DNA of 36,946 bases, from contig RKAV01000023.1 of the NCBI GenBank assembly GCA_014846175.1, positions 1 through 36,946 on the forward strand, written 5' to 3'. The notes beneath the pieces were generated by a model, which saw nothing but the letters and a program-made list of their open reading frames with translations, did not search any database and had not been told where the DNA came from. Origin of the DNA: a bacterium (GTDB lineage Bacteria; Bacillota_I; Bacilli_A; RF39; UBA660). Below, piece after piece: positions 1 through 7,000 of this stretch. Made by a program: the position numbers and the translations under genes. Every line of letters begins with the position of its first letter. Position 1 is the first letter of the stretch.

Positions 1-723
1 TGCTGTTTTAGCAGCAGTTGCACTTGCTTCATGATTATTTAATACTAACATACAATCTGATAAAGTATTAAAACCATTATCTTTACAATAAGTATCTTCT
101 GCTTGTGCTATGGTATCACTTGTTTGTCCATAGACATTAACTTTTACTTTATAAGTTAATCCTCCATTATCATTTTGGGGATTATAATTTTCATCTACCC
201 ATAATCTTAATCTATAATTAATTGTTGTATCTCCTTGTGTTTTTAGATTACCTACAAATAAACTCATCATATCTGATGGTCTTCCGGTATAGACATTTCC
301 TGATGGTTCTTCATAATATGTTCTTGGTGCCATTACTTCTTCCTCTGTTCCATCACTATTTACTTTTGTTAAGTAATACTTTATATTCTTACCAGAAAAG
401 GTATTACCATTCTCTTCTTTTGCTGCTATTTCATAGTTGATATCAGTATTACCTTTGATTGAAGATTTTACTGTGAAATCAAAGTATTCTCCTGTATTCT
501 TTCTTTTCTTCCCCGTTGAATCTGTTGTTGGCAGGGCATTACTTAATGCTATAGAATTAGTAGATTCAGTATAAGTCATACTAATTGCTCCTGTTGTTAT
601 CTTATTTTCTTTTTGACCTATTCCACTATAGTTATAAGCTGCGTAGCTGATACCTACTACTATTAGTAATAAAAATATAGAAAAACTAATAGTTATAATA
701 CTCTTTATTTTATTATTATTCAT
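1..723 (-). CDS. Secreted or membrane-anchored surface protein, N-terminal part
   Basis: The frame is open from an ATG at 723 to the window edge, giving 241 codons; the C-terminus lies outside. A GGAGGGAG ribosome binding site sits 6 nt upstream. The N-terminus is NNNKIKS followed by a hydrophobic segment (about residues 8-25), so it is exported or anchored. The following 220 residues are rich in Ser, Thr, Asn and Tyr with alternating beta-type sequence (TTGAISMTYTE, YFDFTVKSS, TDINYEIAAKEE). This resembles TasA/camelysin-like extracellular beta domains by eye, but I cannot confirm the family. It has its own promoter and a long structured leader ending in a terminator (761-790), so expression is probably controlled by attenuation. 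Function unknown; a cell-surface role is inferred only from the export signal and composition. Confidence 0.7.
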   Translation of the reverse strand, partial: MNNNKIKSIITISFSIFLLLIVVGISYAAYNYSGIGQKENKITTGAISMTYTESTNSIALSNALPTTDSTGKKRKNTGEYFDFTVKSSIKGNTDINYEIAAKEENGNTFSGKNIKYYLTKVNSDGTEEEVMAPRTYYEEPSGNVYTGRPSDMMSLFVGNLKTQGDTTINYRLRLWVDENYNPQNDNGGLTYKVKVNVYGQTSDTIAQAEDTYCKDNGFNTLSDCMLVLNNHEASATAAKTA

Positions 724-760
724 TTTTATACTCCCTCCTATTATCTTTATACACGCAAAA

Positions 761-790
761 AAGATAAGTCTATAACACTAGACCTATCTT
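761..790 (-). terminator. Attenuator-type terminator in the leader of the surface protein gene
   Basis: 12-bp stem (forward AAGATAAGTCTA at 761-772 with TAGACCTATCTT at 779-790, one G-T pair) and a 6-nt loop, followed on the minus strand by a T6 run. It lies between the promoter and the ribosome binding site of the gene starting at 723, so full-length transcription needs read-through. This is the arrangement of a riboswitch or attenuator expression platform. Confidence 0.7.
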
Positions 791-801
791 TAAACACAAT
801 A

Positions 802-902
802 AAAGAAAGTAGTTTTTACTGCTTAACCAGGTAATGACCCCCCCCCATGTTAACTAGATGTAAACCGGATATATTCATGGTTAGGCCACCTCTACTTTCT
901 TT
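802..902 (-). ncRNA. Candidate cis-regulatory RNA domain (unidentified riboswitch-like element)
   Basis: A perfect 11-bp stem (AAAGAAAGTAG at 802-812 with CTACTTTCTTT at 892-902) closes a 79-nt domain just upstream of the terminator at 761-790. In the minus-strand RNA the inside has short possible helices (AGGU with ACCU, UAACC with GGUUA) that would cross as a pseudoknot, and a G9 run. I compared it from memory with the c-di-GMP-I and -II, SAM, THF, TPP, lysine, fluoride, Mn, ZTP, preQ1 and T-box consensus sequences and found no match. A structured leader is well supported; its ligand and class are unknown. Confidence 0.5.
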
Positions 903-969
903 ATTATTTGCGAACTAAAATGTACACTTTTCACTATAACTAGCTGACCATCTTAATCTTTACACTTTT

Positions 970-998
970 ATTTTATCAAAAGTATTGTAGTTAATCAA
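970..998 (-). promoter_or_regulatory. Promoter of the leader and surface protein gene
   Basis: Minus strand: -35 TTGATT (998-993), 17-nt spacer, -10 TAAAAT (975-970) preceded by a TG extension. Predicted start near 963, giving a leader of about 240 nt. Confidence 0.55.
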
Positions 999-1024
999 TT
1001 AATTTTTCACTTTTTAATTTGCAA

Positions 1025-2260
1025 CTATTTACTAGCTACTTCTAAAGCAGTTTTTAACTGATTATCATTATTTTCTGTTAAAGTTTCATTTTCTTTTAAC
1101 TCTAATTTTACTTCTTTAGTAGGAGTTACACCTTTTTCATTAATCCAGTTACCTTTAGGAGTTAACCATTTTTGAACTGTATATTTAATTGTATCTCCGT
1201 TATTTAAATCACCTGCTTTTTGTACTGTACCTTTTCCATAAGAATTAACCCCTACTACTTCGGCACCATAAGTTTCTTTAAAAGCACTTGCCAATATTTC
1301 ACTAGCAGATGCACTATTTTCATTTATTAAAACTACTACTGGGTAATTATAAGTAGCTTTACTACTAGTTCCATATACTTTTTGTTTGTTGTTTTTAGTT
1401 TGTAACTGATATATAACATCTTTCTTATTCATAAATAATGATAATATTTCTGTAACTTGGGTTAAATATCCACCTGGGTTATCTCTAACATCAATTACTA
1501 ATTTATCAATATTCTTTTTCTTTAGTGATTCTAATTCCTTCTTTACTTGTTTTGTAATATTATTAGAAAACATTTCTATTTTTAAATAACCTATCTTCTT
1601 ACCATTTTCTTCATATACTTTACTACTAGTATAAGGCATATCAACATTTGATCTAGTTACTTTAATAGTATGTTCTTGATTATCTCTAGTAATGGTTATT
1701 TCTACTTCCTTACTCTTAGCATTTTTTATACTACTAACTACTTCTGAAAGAGTTTTTCCTTCTGTACTCGTTCCATTTACTTTAGTTATGTAATCTCCTA
1801 CTTTCAATCCAGCCTTTTTAGCAGGTGTATCAGCAAATACTTTAGTTATTTTAACTTTATTATTATCAGCTGTAACTTCAACTCCTATACCTTCATAATT
1901 TCCTTCTAAAGTTTGATTGAACGTGGTACTACTAGTACCATCAAAATAAGTAGCATAAGGATCATCTAAATAATTTATCATACCTTTAATTCCAGCATCT
2001 ATTAATTCTTCCTTGTTAACTTTATCATAGTAGTTGTTTACTATATCATTATAAGTATTAACAAACTCTTTTAATTCACTTGAAACATTAGTATTTGTAG
2101 TTTCTTTTTTAGTAAAACTAACAACGTTACCTATTAAAAAACCAAAAAGAATTGATATTATCATGATAATAATCATCTCCGGATAGTTAAATCCTTCTTT
2201 CTTAATGGTAACTATCTCTTTTGTTGAATCTATATTTTCATCTTCTTTTTTCTTCATCAT
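1025..2260 (-). CDS. ctpA: Carboxyl-terminal processing protease, S41 family (CtpA/CtpB-like)
   Basis: Membrane-anchored serine protease that cleaves exported proteins near their C-termini. Order: short cytoplasmic N-terminus, one membrane segment (about 29-49), an alpha-helical region, a PDZ domain (about 118-205, with GIGVEV and the KKAGLKVGD loop), then the S41 catalytic core. The catalytic Ser/Lys pair is visible: Ser318 in NENSASASE and Lys343 in SYGKGTVQ, with Gln347 four residues later, as in Bacillus CtpB. At 411 aa the length is normal for the family. Two ATGs occur in tandem; the second (2257) is better spaced from the AGGTG. A promoter-like TACAAT lies at 2285-2280, and the gene follows a terminator, so it probably forms its own transcript. 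Confidence 0.93.
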   Translation of the reverse strand: MMKKKEDENIDSTKEIVTIKKEGFNYPEMIIIMIISILFGFLIGNVVSFTKKETTNTNVSSELKEFVNTYNDIVNNYYDKVNKEELIDAGIKGMINYLDDPYATYFDGTSSTTFNQTLEGNYEGIGVEVTADNNKVKITKVFADTPAKKAGLKVGDYITKVNGTSTEGKTLSEVVSSIKNAKSKEVEITITRDNQEHTIKVTRSNVDMPYTSSKVYEENGKKIGYLKIEMFSNNITKQVKKELESLKKKNIDKLVIDVRDNPGGYLTQVTEILSLFMNKKDVIYQLQTKNNKQKVYGTSSKATYNYPVVVLINENSASASEILASAFKETYGAEVVGVNSYGKGTVQKAGDLNNGDTIKYTVQKWLTPKGNWINEKGVTPTKEVKLELKENETLTENNDNQLKTALEVASK

Positions 2261-2310
2261 ATCACCTACCGTCTATATAATTGTACCATAATTTTAATAA
2301 ATTACTAAAG

Positions 2311-2334
2311 AAAAAAGCCTTTATGATAAAGACT
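2311..2334 (-). terminator. Rho-independent terminator after the asnS operon
   Basis: 8-bp stem (AGCCTTTA 2316-2323, TAAAGACT 2327-2334, one G-T pair), 3-nt loop, T6 tail on the minus strand. It ends the asnS / thioredoxin-like unit before ctpA. Confidence 0.75.
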
Positions 2335-2342
2335 TTACACAT

Positions 2343-2834
2343 TTATTTAGTAAGGTAATCCTTTATTTCATTTTCATCAGTTATAGTATCAACAACTTCT
2401 TTATTCTTGAAATGAATAAGTGTTGGATTTTTTACTTTTAAGTTTTCAATACTACTAGTGTTAATATCACTATCGGTTATATATTTTTTATTCATACCAT
2501 CATTTAAATCTACACTATATAGTCTTATATCTTTTTTATCTGCTTGATAAGTAGCAATAGTTGAAGAAAGATTAGTATCAGTACTATCATAATATACTAC
2601 GTAGTATTCTTCTTGTTCCATTGTAAATGATTCTCCAGCTAATATTTTTTCATATTGAATAGTTGATTCAGTTACTTCACTTTGTTTTCTTTTCTTAGTA
2701 ACTTCTTTTGATAGAATTCTTGTAGTTAGAAAGTACATTAATCCAAATAGTAATACTACACATATTAGAATAATTACTACTCTTTTACCTGTTCCTTTAA
2801 ATTCATTATTTTCACTATAATATCCTTTATTCAT
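2343..2834 (-). CDS. Membrane-anchored thioredoxin-like protein without CxxC
   Basis: 163 aa. One N-terminal membrane segment (about 18-38) is followed by a charged linker and an extracytoplasmic domain. The domain looks like a thioredoxin fold: strand EEYYVVYYDSTDTN, helix, strand DIRLYSVDLND, and a likely cis-Pro strand PTLIHFKNKEVVDTI near the C-terminus. The usual CxxC is absent (YDSTDTN at that place) and the protein has no cysteine there, so it is probably not a redox enzyme but a binding or chaperone-like member. It starts 9 nt after the asnS stop codon would be read in the other direction: asnS is upstream in the same operon, separated by 9 nt. Fold assignment is by pattern only. Confidence 0.55.
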   Translation of the reverse strand: MNKGYYSENNEFKGTGKRVVIILICVVLLFGLMYFLTTRILSKEVTKKRKQSEVTESTIQYEKILAGESFTMEQEEYYVVYYDSTDTNLSSTIATYQADKKDIRLYSVDLNDGMNKKYITDSDINTSSIENLKVKNPTLIHFKNKEVVDTITDENEIKDYLTK

Positions 2835-2843
2835 TTCTTCCTC

Positions 2844-4220
2844 CTAAAATTCGCAATTTCCTGGTGTTCTTGGGAATGGTATTACATCTCTTATATTTTC
2901 CATACCGGTTAGGTAGATTAGCAATCTTTCAAAACCAAGTCCAAATCCTGAATGTTTTACGCCACCATACTGTCTAAGTTTTAAGTACCAGTCTAGTTCT
3001 TCTTCATCCATTTTTAAATTATCCATTCTATTTTTTAGAACAGTATATCTTTCTTCTCTTTGACTACCACCCATTAGTTCTCCTGCTTGTGGTACCAAAA
3101 AGTCTACAGCTGCTACTGTTTCATTATCATCATTTAATCTCATATAGAAAGCTTTAATATCTTTAGGCCAGTCAGTAACAAATACTGGAGCTTTAAAGTA
3201 TTCTTCTGTTAGATATTTTTCATGTTCTTTAGCAAGGTCTTCACCATACTCTGGTTTATTTTCAAAATCCTTACCACTTTCTTTAAGAATAGTAATTGCT
3301 TCTTTATGAGTAATTCTTTTAGGTTCAGCATTTAAGACTGTATTTAATCTATCTATTAATCCTTTATGAACAAAGTTATCAAAGAACTTAAGTTCAGAAT
3401 ATGCGTTTTCCATTACATATTTTATAATATAACGAAGCATATCTTCTTCTACGTCCATTAACCTATCTAATTCACAAAAAGCCATTTCTGGTTCAATCAT
3501 CCAGAATTCAGATGCATGAGTTTTAGTATTAGAATTTTCTGCTCTAAATGTTGGTCCAAATGTATAGATATTTTTAAAAGCTAGAGCAAATATTTCTCCT
3601 TGTAATTGTCCTGATACGGTAAGAGCTGTTCTCTTCCCAAAGAAATCTTTACTATAATCTATTTCTTTACCCTTTAGCTTTTCAAAGTCAAGTGTTGATA
3701 CTTGAAACATTTCTCCTGCTCCTTCACAATCACTTGCAGTAATTAATGGAGCATGTAAATAAACAAATCCTTTATCTTGGAAATATTTATGAATGGCCAT
3801 AGCTGCTACACTTCTTACTCTAAAAACAGCTTGGAAAGTATTAGTTCTAGGACGAAGATAAGCTATTTCTCTTAAAAATTCCATAGAATGTCTTTTAGGT
3901 TGTAGTGGATAATCTTCTGGACAATCTCCTTCTAGTTTAATCTTGCTAGCTTGAATTTCAAACTCTTGTCCTTCTTTAGGACTCTTAACAACTAGTCCTG
4001 TAACACTAATAGCACTACCTACTCTTAATTTTTGAATTTCTTCAAAGTTTTCTAATTTTTTATCATATACTATTTGTACAGATTCAAATACAGTTCCATC
4101 AAAGAAAGTGATGAATCCAAATTCTTTTTGTTTACGATGGTTTCTAATCCAACCATTTAGTACTACTTCTTTATTTAAATAGTTATTTACATCTTTATAA
4201 ATATCACGTACGTCTATCAT
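2844..4220 (-). CDS. asnS: Asparaginyl-tRNA synthetase
   Basis: Class IIb aminoacyl-tRNA synthetase charging tRNA-Asn. N-terminal OB-fold anticodon-binding domain (about 15-100, VVLNGWIRNHRKQK), then the class II core: motif 2 around 223-248 (FRAENSNTKTHASEFW) and motif 3 around 424-439 (SGFGLGFERLLIYLTG), ending in the family's typical PFPRTPGNCEF. I chose the ATG at 4220 (458 aa) over an in-frame ATG at 4271 because AGGAGG lies 5 nt before it and the extra 17 residues do not look like the family. No T-box leader is visible upstream. First gene of a two-gene unit with the thioredoxin-like protein. Confidence 0.96.
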   Translation of the reverse strand: MIDVRDIYKDVNNYLNKEVVLNGWIRNHRKQKEFGFITFFDGTVFESVQIVYDKKLENFEEIQKLRVGSAISVTGLVVKSPKEGQEFEIQASKIKLEGDCPEDYPLQPKRHSMEFLREIAYLRPRTNTFQAVFRVRSVAAMAIHKYFQDKGFVYLHAPLITASDCEGAGEMFQVSTLDFEKLKGKEIDYSKDFFGKRTALTVSGQLQGEIFALAFKNIYTFGPTFRAENSNTKTHASEFWMIEPEMAFCELDRLMDVEEDMLRYIIKYVMENAYSELKFFDNFVHKGLIDRLNTVLNAEPKRITHKEAITILKESGKDFENKPEYGEDLAKEHEKYLTEEYFKAPVFVTDWPKDIKAFYMRLNDDNETVAAVDFLVPQAGELMGGSQREERYTVLKNRMDNLKMDEEELDWYLKLRQYGGVKHSGFGLGFERLLIYLTGMENIRDVIPFPRTPGNCEF

Positions 4221-4281
4221 AGTGTCCTCCTCTTCTTCTAATATTATAGAAAAAAAAGTTCTTAACGTCAATCATTTGCTA

Positions 4282-4318
4282 GAAAAAGAGGAAACTGGAT
4301 AATTTATGTTTCCTCTTA
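4282..4318 (-). terminator. Terminator between the ATPase gene and asnS
   Basis: 10-bp perfect stem (AAGAGGAAAC 4286-4295, GTTTCCTCTT 4308-4317) with a 12-nt loop; on the minus strand the stem runs into a T5 tail. It ends the ATPase transcript. Confidence 0.75.
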
Positions 4319-4336
4319 TTAATAAAGTTAATTGTA

Positions 4337-5533
4337 CTAGTTCTCCATCAACCAATCAATTATATTCTTATGAATGATACCATTTTGAGAAAAATCAAAT
4401 TGATCCATAGAAAGAACATATTTTGGATAATTATCTTCTATTTTTTTGTAGGTATCAAATTCTCTTGCAATAACCTTATCATCACTTAAGATATAAGTTA
4501 CTTGAATATAAATTTTCTCATCAAATCTAGTTGCTATAAAATCTATTTCTCCCTTGTCTAAAGTTCCTACTTTTACATTATATCCTCTAGATATAAGTTC
4601 ATTGAATACTATATTTTCTAAATATGCTCCCATTTGTTCTTTTCTACCATCACTCATGATATTTGTAAATCCCAAATCAGTCAAATAGTACTTATATTTT
4701 CCAGTAAGTATTCTTTTACCACGAACATCATATCTCTCTGCCTTTGATATAAGATTGGCTCTTATTATGTAATCTAAATAATTGTATAAAGTTTCTAGCG
4801 AAACAGTTCTTGATTCACTAAGCATATACTTTCTAAGACTGTCTGGTGAAAATAGTTGTGCTGGCGTTGTTAAAACATATATAATTATTCTGTTTAGTAA
4901 ATCAATATCCTTTACATTAAATCTTTTTACTATATCTTTAACTATAATAGAATCATATATATCATTTAAATAAGCTTTTTTTGACATATCATCTTTTTGC
5001 ATAAATCTTTGTGGCATTCCACCCCATTTTACGTAATCTTTAAAAGCATTTTCTATATCTCTTCGATCAGTTAAATTTAACAGTTCACATACTTCTTTAA
5101 ATGTAAATGGTGTTATTTTAAAACTTATGTATCTTCCAGCAATATGGGTGGCTAAATCACTGGATAGTAAATCACTATTAGAACCTGTTATAAAAATAGA
5201 ATTATTTCCTGTTGCTCTTAATGAGTTAACTACTTTTTCCCATTCTCTAACATTTTGTATTTCATCAAAAAATATATAATACTTTTTATCATCTGTTATT
5301 TTTGCTTTAATATAACTATTTAATTTTTTAGGATTTGTATATTCTTCATAATCATAATCCTCAAAATTAATATAAATAATATGATTATCATCTACTCCAC
5401 TTTTTTTAATTTCATCAATTATCTGCCTTAAGATAACAGACTTTCCAGAACGTCTTATTCCAATTAATACTTTTATTAATTCTTGATCATAAAAAGGTCT
5501 AATTAATTTTAAATATCTTTCACGAATAACCAT
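4337..5533 (-). CDS. AAA-type ATP-binding protein with DUF4143 C-terminal region
   Basis: 398 aa, cytoplasmic. Walker A GIRRSGKS (25-32), Walker B YYIFFDE (85-91), sensor strand IFITGSNS (113-120), then the winged-helix/DUF4143 part. The C-terminus (about 300-350) has a PD-(D/E)XK-like pattern: YLENIVFNELISRGY, KGEIDFIA (E329, D331), then IYIQVTY where the usual lysine position reads Gln. This large prokaryotic family is widespread and often accessory; its biological role is not established. ATG preceded by AAAGGAGGAAG. It is monocistronic, with a near-consensus promoter and two palindromes upstream (5591-5646) and a terminator after it. Confidence 0.9.
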   Translation of the reverse strand: MVIRERYLKLIRPFYDQELIKVLIGIRRSGKSVILRQIIDEIKKSGVDDNHIIYINFEDYDYEEYTNPKKLNSYIKAKITDDKKYYIFFDEIQNVREWEKVVNSLRATGNNSIFITGSNSDLLSSDLATHIAGRYISFKITPFTFKEVCELLNLTDRRDIENAFKDYVKWGGMPQRFMQKDDMSKKAYLNDIYDSIIVKDIVKRFNVKDIDLLNRIIIYVLTTPAQLFSPDSLRKYMLSESRTVSLETLYNYLDYIIRANLISKAERYDVRGKRILTGKYKYYLTDLGFTNIMSDGRKEQMGAYLENIVFNELISRGYNVKVGTLDKGEIDFIATRFDEKIYIQVTYILSDDKVIAREFDTYKKIEDNYPKYVLSMDQFDFSQNGIIHKNIIDWLMEN

Positions 5534-5554
5534 CTTTCTTCCTCCTTTGTTATC

Positions 5555-5584
5555 TATATTATAGTATTATATTCATTATTTGTC
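5555..5584 (-). promoter_or_regulatory. Near-consensus promoter of the ATPase gene
   Basis: Minus strand: TTGACA, 17-nt spacer, TATAAT. Both hexamers match the housekeeping sigma consensus exactly. The -35 begins 5 nt after the nearer palindrome (5591-5606). Confidence 0.75.
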
Positions 5585-5590
5585 AATTTA

Positions 5591-5646
5591 TTACGCTACA
5601 CCGTAATCTTTTTGTTCTTTTTCCATTTTATTACGATATAACGTAT
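5591..5646 (-). promoter_or_regulatory. Pair of operator-like palindromes upstream of the ATPase promoter
   Basis: Two 16-nt sites of the form TTACG-N6-CGTAA: 5591-5606 (perfect) and 5631-5646 (one mismatch, TTACG...CGTAT). They start exactly 40 bp apart and each is preceded by TTTA. One abuts the -35 box. Position upstream of the promoter suggests an activator or a cooperative repressor; the regulator is not identified. Confidence 0.5.
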
Positions 5647-5653
5647 TTTTTAT

Positions 5654-5680
5654 AATAAAAATAGTCTATTGCTAGACTAT
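5654..5680 (-). terminator. Terminator overlapping the end of the lipoprotein gene
   Basis: 8-bp stem ATAGTCTA (5661-5668) / TAGACTAT (5673-5680), loop TTGC, T5 tail on the minus strand. The stem includes the TAG stop codon of the lipoprotein gene. Confidence 0.75.
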
Positions 5681-6675
5681 TTCATAGTAGGTAAAACATT
5701 TATTGAAGAAGCAACTTCTATTAATTCTTCCTGATTCATCACATCACTTACTAAGTAATATTCTATATTACCACTACTCCAAGTAAGTGAGTTACTAGAT
5801 AAAGCTCCTATTGTATCCATAAACATATAAGGTTCACCCATTGTAGGAATAATAGTTAACTCATCTTCTTGTTTAGCTGTCTCTTCTACTAATAAGAATG
5901 GTTTTTCTCCTTCAAAAGTTAAAATTACTCTTTCTCCACCAGTCTTATTAAGCTTTTCCTCACTTTTTAATTTCGTTCCTTCAGGAACTACTAATGGATA
6001 AATTATATCTTCAATACTACTTGTTTCTTTAATTTTTTCTTCATTTGTTTGAACAGTACTCATTATATCTTCTATTTCAAAATAATTCTTACCAAACTTT
6101 GGACTTTTATCAATATTTTTAACATTAAAAGTAATTTTTGGTACATCACTATCATCAAGTACTATAACTTTTTTAATATTCATTTTCTTATCAACTGTTA
6201 CTTTTTGTTTTATTAAATTTCGATTATTAGGATAGTTTACAGTACTAGTAAACACATAATTATCTTTTTCTTTTTCCATCTTAGCTTTACTATCATTTTC
6301 TATATCATTAATAATTGATTGTAGTAAATAAACTTGAGAGTTGTTATATGGCCAATCACTTTGAAATTTAAAACTTTTTTTAAGACTTGGTGTTAGAACA
6401 TACACTCCATCATCATTTTTTAAAATTATTTGTTCATGATCATTAGCAGTATTTTTCAAACTTATACGGTAATAGTCACCTTTCTTATAAGCTGATGTCA
6501 CTTCATAATTATAAGTATCGTCATTATTAACTACTTCTAATTTACCTGTTAAAGTATATCCTTTACTATTAGTTATATCTTTAGACATACTTTTTAAAAC
6601 ATTTTGTTCACTATTATTAGAACATCCAGTAATAAGAAGAATAGAAAGTAGTAATAAAAGACTAATCTTTTTCAA
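5677..6675 (-). CDS. LolA/GerS-like lipoprotein
   Basis: Lipoprotein signal peptide with lipobox LITGC; the Cys becomes the lipidated N-terminus. The body has an antiparallel-beta pattern of the LolA/MucB-like fold found in Firmicutes lipoproteins (YRISLKNTANDHEQIILKN, GVYVLTPSLKKSFKFQS, KKVIVLDDSDVPKITF), and the last 80 residues form a second small domain. In spore formers relatives (GerS, YdcC) act in sporulation or germination; that role is not assumed here. An in-frame GTG at 6684 is possible, but GAGGTG overlaps it; the TTG at 6675 is spaced 6 nt from that ribosome binding site and gives a standard lipoprotein start, so I prefer it (332 aa). Single-gene unit with its own terminator. Confidence 0.75.
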   Translation of the reverse strand: MKKISLLLLLSILLITGCSNNSEQNVLKSMSKDITNSKGYTLTGKLEVVNNDDTYNYEVTSAYKKGDYYRISLKNTANDHEQIILKNDDGVYVLTPSLKKSFKFQSDWPYNNSQVYLLQSIINDIENDSKAKMEKEKDNYVFTSTVNYPNNRNLIKQKVTVDKKMNIKKVIVLDDSDVPKITFNVKNIDKSPKFGKNYFEIEDIMSTVQTNEEKIKETSSIEDIIYPLVVPEGTKLKSEEKLNKTGGERVILTFEGEKPFLLVEETAKQEDELTIIPTMGEPYMFMDTIGALSSNSLTWSSGNIEYYLVSDVMNQEELIEVASSINVLPTMK

Positions 6676-6785
6676 TATATTCACCTCATTTATTGTTTCA
6701 TTTCATTATATTAGATTATTTATTTAAATATTCATGAATAATTATATTTTTTTAGTAAATACTAGTAAAGAAAAAGGAGGAAATT

Positions 6786-6980
6786 ATGGAGACATTAAAG
6801 AAGATTTGTTTAGTATTAATTATTATTGGAGCTATTAACTGGGCTTTTGTTGGTCTATTTAATATTGATCTTGTTGCTTCTTTATTTGGAGGAACGGATA
6901 ATATTATTGCTAAAATTATTTATATAATCATTGGTATTGCTGGTTTAATTGATATTAGTTACTTATTCGAGCATAAATAA
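6786..6980 (+). CDS. Small DUF378 (YuzA-like) membrane protein
   Basis: 64 aa with two membrane helices (about 6-26 and 40-60). It carries the family's features: LVIIGAINWAFVGLFNIDLVASLFGG, here seen as INWAFVGLFN (17-26), then a glycine turn and a second helix ending in SYLFEHK. Preceded by AAAGGAGG 5 nt before the ATG. One of very few plus-strand genes in the window. It is convergent with cdaR and shares a bidirectional terminator with it. Function of DUF378 proteins is unknown. Confidence 0.85.
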   Translation: METLKKICLVLIIIGAINWAFVGLFNIDLVASLFGGTDNIIAKIIYIIIGIAGLIDISYLFEHK

Positions 6981-7000
6981 AAAGAGCAAAAGCTCTTTTT
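6979..7000. terminator. Bidirectional terminator between the DUF378 gene and cdaR
   Basis: AAAAAGAGC (6979-6987), loop AAAA, GCTCTTTTT (6992-7000). It has a T run in both orientations and serves both convergent genes. Confidence 0.8.

Noticed and set aside
222..440. 72-aa plus-strand frame
   Set aside because: It lies opposite the clearly coding minus-strand surface protein frame and has no RBS.
802..902. Known riboswitch or SRP RNA in the surface protein leader
   Set aside because: No core motifs of c-di-GMP, SAM, TPP, THF, T-box or SRP RNA could be matched by eye; left as unidentified.
4221..4336. T-box leader before asnS
   Set aside because: Only a short terminator of the upstream gene is present; no T-box sequence (AGGGTGG-type) is seen.
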